A DNA stretch of 64,000 bases from Brevibacterium oceani (lineage in GTDB: Bacteria; Actinomycetota; Actinomycetes; Actinomycetales; Brevibacteriaceae). The first letter of the stretch is position 1. Each line of letters begins with the position of its first letter. Location: positions 310,001-374,000 of the forward strand of contig NZ_JABKDE010000001.1 of NCBI RefSeq assembly GCF_013623835.1. The letters run 5' to 3'. Of the stretch, positions 10,055-16,800 are shown piece after piece. The notes under the pieces are model-generated. The model ran no database searches and had not been told where the DNA came from. It saw nothing but the letters and a program-made list of their open reading frames with translations. The translations under genes were made by a program, and so were the position numbers.

Positions 10055-10086
10055 GTGCCCGCCCTCGGTAACGAAGGGGCGGGCAC
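10055..10086 (+). terminator. 10-bp GC-rich hairpin after dtxR
   Basis: GTGCCCGCCC (10055-10064) pairs perfectly with GGGCGGGCAC (10077-10086) around a 12-base loop. It lies about 100 bases after the dtxR stop. There is no long T-run, as is common for actinobacterial terminators. Confidence 0.7.
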
Positions 10087-10122
10087 ATGAGTCTCGATTT
10101 GTTACAAATATCTGTGATCTAT

Positions 10123-10154
10123 GACCCAGGGAGTGGTTCTCCACCCCCTGGGTC
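10123..10154. terminator. second hairpin, 13 bp with one mismatch
   Basis: GACCCAGGG (10123-10131) pairs with CCCTGGGTC (10146-10154), and inside it GTGG (10133-10136) pairs with CCAC (10141-10144) around TTCT. It is separated from the preceding hairpin by 36 bases and could be a back-up terminator or the fold of a short transcript. Confidence 0.5.
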
Positions 10155-10251
10155 GAGTCGTATAACGGGAAAATGTTACGAAATCTTGAAGAGGTTTAAC
10201 GCCTCTGACCTGGGCGTTTATGGAAAACATCACGGGTTCCCTCCGGCCCTT

Positions 10252-10291
10252 GTGACAGAAACGTGACAATTGGTCACCGATTGGTTACAGT
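10252..10291 (+). promoter_or_regulatory. four GTNAC boxes overlapping the NlpC/P60 promoter
   Basis: GTGAC 10252-10256, GTGAC 10263-10267, GTCAC 10273-10277 and GTTAC 10284-10288 recur every 10-11 bases on the same strand. The promoter is embedded in them: -35 GTGACA (10263-10268), 17-base spacer, -10 TACAGT (10286-10291). MtrA-type response regulators bind direct GTNAC repeats at cell-wall hydrolase genes in other Actinobacteria, which makes MtrA the leading candidate. Confidence 0.6.
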
Positions 10292-10413
10292 TGTGGAGGT
10301 CGTTCACGCAATGACGACTTCGCAGCGAGAGCCGCACGCCACGCTCGCTGTGAGTTACCAAGGACCGATAGTGGCGGTTGGCCCGGAAAGCCAATAGGTA
10401 CGAGAGGGAAAAC

Positions 10414-11238
10414 GTGGCAACTAAGCAGCATGGCCGCCGCGCCGCAGATGCCAAGGTCAAGACTCCACTGACCGAGCTCACTGAACTTCTGAATGCCAAC
10501 TCAGGTGTCTTCGGACGTCGCGCAGCTGTTGTTGCAGCCAGCGGTGGTCTGCTCACCGCCGCGGTGATGCCCGCCGCGGGCCAGGGTGCAGGCGACCAGA
10601 ACGAGGTCTCCGCTCAGGCCGAGACCACCCAGCAGGTCGACTTCAAGAACCAGGCCGTCACCATCGGTGACGACTCCAAGGACAAGAAGGGCGAGAAGAA
10701 GGCCGACTCCTTCACCGCCGCTGACCAGACCATCACCGCCGAGGCTGCTCCGAAGCCCAAGCCGAAGCCCACCCCCACTCAGACCGCCACCGCCGACTCC
10801 GATGAGTCCGCCGGCACCTCCGACGAGGATGCCAACAGCGGCTCGTCCGACTCGGGCGAGAGCGATTCCGGCTCGGATGCCGGCTCCATCGACGGATCGA
10901 AGGCCGAGCAGGTCCTCGGTTGGGCAGCCAAGGGCGTCGGAACCCCCTACGTCATGGGCGGAACCAGCCAGGGAAGCGGCTGGGACTGCTCCGGTTACAC
11001 CTCGTGGGTCTACAGCCACGTCGGCGTGAACCTGCCCCGCACCTCCGGTGCACAGAAGGGCGCAGGCCAGATCGTCTCGCAGTCCGAGGCCAAGCCCGGC
11101 GACCTCATCTGGCACCCCGGCCACGTCGGCATCTACGCCGGCGGCGGACAGATGTACGACGCGGGTTCGCCGAGCTCGGGAACCTCGAAGCGCAGCTACA
11201 GCTGGATGGGCAACGTCACTTTCATCCGCGTTCTCTGA
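10414..11238 (+). CDS. secreted NlpC/P60 (C40) cell-wall hydrolase
   Basis: This 274-residue protein starts at GTG 10414, with GAGAGGGA six bases upstream. Residues 30-60 (FGRRAAVVAASGGLLTAAVM) form a signal segment with a twin arginine; export route is uncertain. A Lys/Thr/Asp/Ser-rich linker with a PKPKPKPTPTQT stretch follows (residues 60-155). The C-terminal NlpC/P60 domain has the catalytic Cys192 in WDCSGYT and His237 in GHVGIYAGG. The third polar position has Asp (MYDA) where His or Asn is more usual. It probably cleaves peptide stems of peptidoglycan during growth or daughter-cell separation. The promoter carries GTNAC boxes and the gene ends in a strong terminator, so it is monocistronic. 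Confidence 0.9.
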   Translation: MATKQHGRRAADAKVKTPLTELTELLNANSGVFGRRAAVVAASGGLLTAAVMPAAGQGAGDQNEVSAQAETTQQVDFKNQAVTIGDDSKDKKGEKKADSFTAADQTITAEAAPKPKPKPTPTQTATADSDESAGTSDEDANSGSSDSGESDSGSDAGSIDGSKAEQVLGWAAKGVGTPYVMGGTSQGSGWDCSGYTSWVYSHVGVNLPRTSGAQKGAGQIVSQSEAKPGDLIWHPGHVGIYAGGGQMYDAGSPSSGTSKRSYSWMGNVTFIRVL

Positions 11239-11251
11239 TCTAGTTCCACCG

Positions 11252-11300
11252 AAAGCTCCCCGTTCGACTCGACGGTCCTCGAGTCGTACGGGGAGCTTTT
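11252..11300 (+). terminator. Rho-independent terminator of the NlpC/P60 gene
   Basis: AAAGCTCCCCGT (11252-11263) pairs with ACGGGGAGCTTT (11288-11299), and CGACTCG pairs with CGAGTCG inside, giving a 12 plus 7 bp stem with one T/T mismatch and a TTTT end. This is the classical form of an intrinsic terminator. Confidence 0.92.
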
Positions 11301-11480
11301 GCATACCCGGAATTCCCTCGCCGAGGCGGGGCGCCCGCTTTCGCCCGCGAGTTCGGGCTCGGATCCTGCAGAGGTGGGCCCCGCAGCCGCATGTGCCTTG
11401 GCGCGCCCACGCGCGCTGGCCTACGCGCGCCCGCGCGAAGTGAATGGAAGCCGAAGATTCCGTGACGCGATGTGTATGAA

Positions 11481-11510
11481 TTGGGTCACAGGCGTCCGCG
11501 GCGTTACTCT
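11481..11510 (+). promoter_or_regulatory. candidate promoter of the structured RNA
   Basis: TTGGGT (11481-11486) and TACTCT (11505-11510) are separated by 18 bases, which predicts a transcript start near 11517. Confidence 0.45.
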
Positions 11511-11516
11511 GGAGAG

Positions 11517-11689
11517 GATTGAGTTCCATGAACGGTGTCGACCCGAATGGATCGACACCGCCGACCTGAAGGAAAGCAGATGGGGCAGAGTCGAATACTT
11601 CGAATAGCCGCTCCAGTCTCTGGTGCGGAGTACATACGTGTCTCCGTGCCCTCTTTCCAGGCGTCGTGCCCATGAGCACGGCGCCTTTT
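11517..11689 (+). ncRNA. candidate structured RNA or riboregulatory leader upstream of the HNH gene
   Basis: The segment between the candidate promoter and the terminator is about 173 bases and folds into several local stems. These are CGGTGTCGA/TCGACACCG (11533-11541 with 11552-11560), CCGC plus CCAG with CTGG plus GCGG (11608-11616 with 11620-11628), and GGAG/CTCC (11627-11630 with 11642-11645). It ends in the terminator. I do not recognise the family. A short frame starting at ATG 11529 (MNGVDPNGSTPPT) overlaps the first stem and could be a leader peptide. It may be a free small RNA or an attenuator of the HNH gene. Confidence 0.45.
11660..11689 (+). terminator. intrinsic terminator upstream of the HNH gene
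   Basis: GGCGTCGTGC (11660-11669) pairs with GCACGGCGCC (11676-11685; one G/T wobble) around a six-base loop, followed by TTTT. It lies only 60 bases before the HNH start, so it ends a separate transcript or acts as an attenuator. Confidence 0.85.
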
Positions 11690-11751
11690 GTGTTCCCTGG
11701 GGCCGAGGCAGCCGGCTTCGGCCCGGAAGAGAAGAAGATGAGGGGCGAGAT

Positions 11752-12252
11752 ATGAAGACTCTCGTGCTGAATGCCGGTTACGAACCGCTGTCGATCGTGC
11801 CGTTCACACGCGCCGTGGTGCTCGTGCTGACGGGCAAGGCGACAGTGCTGGCCGCAGAGGACATTCCGGTGAGATCCGAGCACATGAGTCTCGATCAGCC
11901 CTCCGTCATCCTGCTCACCCGCTACGTCCGCCCGCCGAGCAATCGTCGCGTCTCCCTGTCCCGTCGTGGCGTTCTTCGCCGGGACAATCATCGCTGTGCC
12001 TACTGCAGCAGGGCCGCCTCGACAGTCGACCACGTCGTGCCGCGTTCCCGCGGGGGAGTCAACAGCTGGGAGAACCTCGTCGCCTGCTGCCGCGAATGCA
12101 ACAACCGCAAGGGCAATCGCACATTGAGCGAGATCGGGTGGAAGCTCAACGTCCACCCGAAGGAACCCCGCCTCGGGCAGCTGTGGATGCGCGGCATCGA
12201 CAAGCCCGTCGAGAAGTGGCGACCGTTCCTCGAACTCTCCCGCGCGGCCTGA
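11752..12252 (+). CDS. HNH endonuclease
   Basis: This 166-residue protein starts at ATG 11752 (KTLVLNAGYEPLSIVPFTRA), with GGGGCGAG a few bases upstream. The N-terminal half is the conserved domain common to actinobacterial HNH proteins of this class. The HNH domain is residues 77-126, with the CAYC and CCREC zinc cysteines, DHVVPRSRGGVNSWENL with the catalytic His, and CNNRKGNR at the end. No restriction-modification partner is adjacent. The family is widespread and chromosomal in Actinobacteria and its role is unknown; nuclease activity is expected from the intact motif. A structured, terminated RNA lies upstream and may regulate it. Confidence 0.9.
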   Translation: MKTLVLNAGYEPLSIVPFTRAVVLVLTGKATVLAAEDIPVRSEHMSLDQPSVILLTRYVRPPSNRRVSLSRRGVLRRDNHRCAYCSRAASTVDHVVPRSRGGVNSWENLVACCRECNNRKGNRTLSEIGWKLNVHPKEPRLGQLWMRGIDKPVEKWRPFLELSRAA

Positions 12253-12468
12253 AGGCCCAGTCGTTCGAGGCGCCCGGATCACCCGGGTGCGCGGGCTGGA
12301 CGCTGATGTCCTGTGAGGTTCGAAGGCCCAGCATCGTCACAGATAGGGAACGGTGTTGTCCGCATTGCGGAGGAATTCGGATAACGATGTGACATACGCG
12401 AAGTCCGCGGGGTCATTGTGTTCTAGGGTGGACGAAAGAGAAGAGTTCTCCGACGTGAGGAGCTTGCC

Positions 12469-13533
12469 ATGAGTGAGCAGGGCCGACCCCAGAACCCCGA
12501 CCCGGCTCCGGCCGGTGAGCCGGAAGCCGTCATCGTCGGCATCGACGGATCCCCGCCGAGCCGCAATGCCCTGGCCTGGGCGATCCAGGAGGCTCGCTCC
12601 CTGGATCGACCGATCCGCCTCGTCGGTGCCTACACGATCCCGAGCGTCGCCGCGGCCGCGATCGATGTGTCCTATGTGCCCATCGATGACTCATCGATCC
12701 GTCAGGCCGTGACGAACACGCTCAAGGAGGCCGCCGCCGAGGTCAAAGCCGCCGGCGTCCCCGTCGAAGCCGTCATCGAGATCGGTGATGCTGCGGGCGT
12801 GCTCATCGACGAATCGAAGACCGGCTGCCTCACCGTCGTCGGCTCCCGCGGCCGGGGCGGCTTCGCCGGTCGGCTGCTCGGCACGGTCTCGAGCGCTCTG
12901 CCCGCGCACTCGGCCTGCCCGACCGTCGTCGTCCCCTCCTGCTGGGACAGCCAGGCCGACCGTCCGGCCCACCCGACATCGTCCCGCCCGATCCGCCAGG
13001 ACGGCGTCGAGGTCGAGGAGCACGATCCCAACGCCGAGGCGATCGAAGGACTGCGCTTCGACGGCATGGTCGTCGTCGGCGTCGACTCGCTCGGCGCCGA
13101 ATCCCCGGCGCTGTGGAAGGCCGCCAGACTCGCCGTGCGCCGCGGATCTCCGCTGCACATCGTCGCCGTGATCACGACGACGGTCATCGGCCCCGAATGG
13201 CTGCCGAGCACCGCTGACCTCGAACGTCTCGTCAACGAAGGGGCGGACAAGCTCGTCGTCGCCAAGCAGCGCCTGGCCGAAGAATTCCCCGAGCTCGACG
13301 TCACCTGGACCCTCTTCGACGGCCAGCCCGCCGAGGTGCTCGTGCGCGCCTCCGACACCGCCGAGGTGCTCGTCATCGGTTCCCGCGGACGCGGCGGCTT
13401 CGCCGGCCTCCTCCTCGGTTCGACCTCGCAGTCCGTGCTGCCGTACTCGCAGTGCCCGACGATGGTCGTGCGCGTGGCGCGCGATCACAACAAGCGCCGG
13501 AAGGACGGGGAGATCCCAGAACCCGGCCTGTGA
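12469..13533 (+). CDS. tandem universal stress protein (two UspA domains)
   Basis: This 354-residue cytoplasmic protein has two UspA domains, about residues 18-155 and 195-342. Each has the ATP-binding motif G2xG9xG(S/T): GSRGRGGFAGRLLGTVSS in the first and GSRGRGGFAGLLLGSTSQ in the second. Both are intact, so it is of the ATP-binding type like the mycobacterial tandem Usps. The start is ATG 12469, with GAGGAG upstream. A TAGGGT at about 12424 may be the -10 element. It is probably induced in dormancy or energy stress by analogy. It is monocistronic and ends at a 22-bp hairpin before a convergent tRNA gene. Confidence 0.93.
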   Translation: MSEQGRPQNPDPAPAGEPEAVIVGIDGSPPSRNALAWAIQEARSLDRPIRLVGAYTIPSVAAAAIDVSYVPIDDSSIRQAVTNTLKEAAAEVKAAGVPVEAVIEIGDAAGVLIDESKTGCLTVVGSRGRGGFAGRLLGTVSSALPAHSACPTVVVPSCWDSQADRPAHPTSSRPIRQDGVEVEEHDPNAEAIEGLRFDGMVVVGVDSLGAESPALWKAARLAVRRGSPLHIVAVITTTVIGPEWLPSTADLERLVNEGADKLVVAKQRLAEEFPELDVTWTLFDGQPAEVLVRASDTAEVLVIGSRGRGGFAGLLLGSTSQSVLPYSQCPTMVVRVARDHNKRRKDGEIPEPGL

Positions 13534-13554
13534 TCCGGCGGAACTGCCGGAAGA

Positions 13555-13601
13555 CAATCGCCGAGGCGGCCGATCGAATCGATCGGCCGCCTCGGCGATT
13601 G
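13555..13601. terminator. 22-bp perfect hairpin between usp and tRNA-Arg
   Basis: Two perfectly complementary 22-base arms (13555-13576 and 13580-13601) are separated by AAT. The arms contain TCGCCGAGGCGGCC and its complement, so this terminator is built from two copies of a motif found elsewhere in the window. It is placed between convergent transcription units and lacks a T-run. Confidence 0.8.
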
Positions 13602-13664
13602 ACGGTGTTGAGTGCGGAGAAAAGGAACCCGTACCGGAACGGTGACGGTGCCCATCGGCAGTCC

Positions 13665-13740
13665 TGGCGCCCCCGGGCAGATTCGAACTGCCGACACCCG
13701 CTTTAGGAGAGCGGTGCTCTATCCCCTGAGCTACGGGGGC
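13665..13740 (-). tRNA. tRNA-Arg(CCT)
   Basis: The minus strand from 13740 folds as a full tRNA: acceptor GCCCCCG/CGGGGGC, D-arm GCTC/GAGC, anticodon stem CCGCT/AGCGG with loop CTCCTAA (anticodon CCT), and T-arm GGCAG TTCGAAT CTGCC. The discriminator base is G and a 3' CCA is encoded (13665-13667). It reads AGG codons. A TACACT hexamer (complement of 13770-13775) lies 29 bases upstream and is probably its -10 element. There is no integrase or duplicated tRNA end nearby. Confidence 0.97.
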
Positions 13741-13835
13741 CAGGTGGTCGTCCTCAACCACGATCACCCAGTGTAGCGTAGAAGAAACCTCAGTGTTCCA
13801 CGGTGTGCCAGCACCTATTGGGAGCAGATTCTCGT

Positions 13836-13841
13836 TAGGGT
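13836..13841 (+). promoter_or_regulatory. -10 hexamer TAGGGT of the giant fusion gene (leaderless)
   Basis: TAGGGT is followed by six bases and then GTG 13848. No ribosome binding site is present, which supports a leaderless transcript and this start codon. Confidence 0.55.
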
Positions 13842-13847
13842 CGAATT

Positions 13848-16800
13848 GTGTCGGATTCCGTTGCAGACGAACAGTTCCCAGAACTCGGAGAGGTCTTCGC
13901 CGAGTGGAAGAAGCAGGCCGCCCATCTGGGCGGTCGCGACACCATGCTTCATTTCCGGGACTCGCGCGATGGCAGCATCGACCTCTCCGGTGCCCACCCG
14001 TCCGGGCTGGCGCAGCTGCTCGCCGGTCGGGCCACCCGCCTGTCGAGCCTGATCCGCGACCACGACATCCTCGCCGACGCCAGGCGTCGCGCGAAGTCCA
14101 TCCGCTCAAAGGCCGAACAGCTCGACAACGAGCGCGGCATCCGCACCGCTCATCTCGCGATCGGCTTCGCCTCGTGGACGGAGAAGGATGCGAAGTTCAA
14201 GTTCAACGCGCCCGTGGTCATGCGCCACATCACGCTGGTCCCGCGGGGGTCGCGCGTCGAGGATTTCGAGATCGTGCTCGGCAACGAGATCACGATCAAC
14301 CCCGCCCTCGTCCACCACCTCAGCGAGGAATACGACCTCGAGGTGCCCGTCGACGACTGGATCGAGGCAACCGGGGGTCCGCACGGCTTCGACCCGAGCC
14401 CGGCCCTCGACCGACTCCGCGATCTCGCACAGGACGTGCCCGGCCTGCGGATCAACCATCGTCTGATCATCTCGACGTTCGCGAACATCGCGAATCCGTT
14501 CTCCACCGACTACCTCCCGACCCAGCACCCTGTGCTCCGCGCCCTGGCCGGAGACGAGGATGTGCGGGCGGCACTCGGCGGGCCCTCGTACGTGCCGCAG
14601 CCGGCAGGGTCGCGTGATGCGAAGGCAGAAGGCACTCGCGAGGAGAAGGCCGCTGCGGCCGGCACTGCGAAAGAAGCGTACGAGGCGAAGGCAGCGAAGT
14701 CGCCCGTCGATGAGGGCAAGCTCGCGCGAACCAAGGCTTTCGATAAGGCCTCCGATGCGGAGCCGACGTCCAGCACTGCGGCGGAAGCCGGCGTGGATGC
14801 GAAGACTGACGCAGACGCTGAGAAGGCTGCGGAAGCGGCCGGCGACGGCACGCTCAGTGAGGGTGCCGTCGCCGGGGACAAAGCCGACAAGGATGCGTCC
14901 GCACCGAACGACAAGTCTTCGAGCACCGGGTCCTCGGCTACAGGCGATGATGAAGAGGAATACGGTCAGCCGACTGTTCCCATCACTGATGAACCGCTGA
15001 CAGATGAACCGCTGACCGGATCGGCCTCAGAGGCCGAGGCCGCTGAGGCGAAGGCCGATCCCTCCGCGGGTACCGATGTTGCCACCGAGGCTGACGCCGA
15101 ACCCGAAGCCCCCGGTGAGTCCGAAGCACCCGGTGCGTCCGAGTCATCCGATGAGTCCGAACCCGAATCCGCCGGTGAGGACGTCGTCCCCGCCGCGCTC
15201 AAGGAACCCATCACTCCGCTTCCCGACCGGAAGCCGCAGGAGGAGTTCCTCGTCATCGACGTCGACGGTGACCAGCAGGCCGTCGTCGATGCCGCTGTCT
15301 CCGGCCATTCCGTCGTCGTCGACACTCCGCCCGGAACCGGGGCCACCCAGGTCGCCGTCGCCGTCGCGACCACCCTGGCCCACACCGGCAAGAGCGTTCT
15401 CTTCCTCGCCCAGACCTCCGACGCGCTCGATGACTTCTCCTCCCGCCTCGGCGAGGTGGGTCTGGGCGACTTCGCCGTCGACACCCGCGAGGGCTCGGAG
15501 CACATCCGCAAGCAGCTCATCGGCCTCATCGCCTCGGCGGAGAAGTCCGAACGCCCGGATCTGTCGACGCTGCTGTCCGACCTCAACGAGCAGCGGGCGA
15601 CGCTGGCCGACCACGTCTCGTCCCTTCACCGTCGCCGCGAACCCTGGGACGTCTCCGTGTACGAGACCATGCAGCACCTCGCGGAACTGACCTCGGGCGA
15701 TGACTCTCCGCAGACCCCGGTCCGCTTCGACGACGACATCCTCGGTGCCAGCGACGACCGCCGCAGCGTCCTGCGCGGCAAGCTCGGCGAACTCGCCTCC
15801 CTCGGCGCCTTCACCCTCGACGTCGAAGACACCGTCTGGTTCGGTGCCGACCTCAAGTCCGTCGAAGAGGCCGAAGCCGCCCGCACCGTCGCCGAGCGCA
15901 TCGGCCGGACGATCCCGGACCTCGTCGCCGCGACCGAACCCGTGCTGCAGAAGGCGAAGCTCAATCCGCGCCGCAACGTCGACGACTGGGCGCGCGCCAT
16001 CCGCGTGCTGATGCGCGTGCGCAAGACCCTCGACAGCTTCGCCCCCGACATCTACGACCACCGCCTCGACGACCTCATCGCCGCCACCGGCACCGCCGAG
16101 TACCGTGCCGATGCCGGCGTCGAGATGGGCATGATGCAGCGTCGCCGGCTGAAGAAGTCCGCCCAGGAATTCCTCCGTCCCGGCGCCGAGGTCGATGACC
16201 TCCATGCCTCCCTCATCGACGTCCGCGCCCAGCGCGTGATTCTGACCGACCTCGCCGGTCACGACGGCCGCCCGCAGATCCCACGCGGCGTGCTCGAAGC
16301 CGACGAGATCCTCCAGAGCGTCGAAGCCGACATGGCGAAGCTCAGCCCGATCCTCGAGAGCACTCCTGACGGCGGCGACCTCGGTTCGATGCTCATCGAG
16401 GAGCTCCAGGCCCGCGCCGAGGCGATGGGCCGCGACTCGGAGAACCTCGCCGAACTGCCCGAACGCTCCCGCCTGCAGCGCGAACTCGACGCCGAGGGTC
16501 TCGGCGACCTCATGACCGATCTGCGTCGTCGCAAGGTCGACGACAGCCTCGTCGGCCCTGAGTTCGACCTCGCCTACTGGGCGTCGGTGCTGCAGACCAT
16601 GGCCGGCGAAGATCCCGCGATCGGCCGTCACGATGGCGCCGCTCTCCACCAAGTGGCCGAAGACTTCCGCGAGAACGATCGGGCGTTCGTCGCCGCCGGT
16701 GCCTCTCGTCTGCGCTTCAACCATGCTCAGGCGTGGAAGCGCGGCATCGACGCCGACCCGATCTCCGCCGGAGTCATCAAGCAGGAGCTGCTGTCGAAGC

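Larger units (their letters stand above)
9953..10413. other. 461-bp regulatory region between dtxR and the NlpC gene
   Basis: This gap holds two strong hairpins (10055-10086 and 10123-10154), a short hairpin AGAGG/CCTCT around 10188-10206, an operator array with a promoter (10252-10291), and a structured leader of about 115 bases before the NlpC/P60 gene. The leader hairpins are CAGCGAG/CTCGCTG (10323-10329 with 10344-10350) and TTGGC/GCCAA (10378-10382 with 10390-10394). No protein gene is apparent. Confidence 0.7.
11301..11751. other. 451-bp region holding a candidate structured RNA
   Basis: The first part (11301-11460) is GC-rich with no clear feature except one copy of TCGCCGAGGCGG (11318-11329). 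From 11481 there is a promoter-like element, then a folded segment that ends in an intrinsic terminator at 11660-11689, followed by 60 bases to the HNH gene. Open frames here look non-protein-like. Confidence 0.55.

Noticed and set aside
10298..10413. ydaO (c-di-AMP) riboswitch before the NlpC/P60 gene
   Set aside because: Such riboswitches often precede NlpC/Rpf genes in Actinobacteria, but I could not find their conserved blocks (GGGGACC, GNGUGAAUC, CCGUCAGCUAACCUCG-like) in the leader.
11565..11600. SRP RNA-like GGAAAGCAG motif
   Set aside because: GAAGGAAAGCAGATGGGGCAG resembles the SRP apical motif, but the matching left-hand side (CAGGUCAGG) is absent.
11299..11607. 102-residue plus-strand frame before the HNH gene
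   Set aside because: No family features or ribosome binding site; it overlaps the terminator and the candidate RNA.
13665..13740. tRNA-Arg as an integration site of a mobile element
   Set aside because: No integrase and no second copy of the tRNA 3' end are near; the flanking genes look core.
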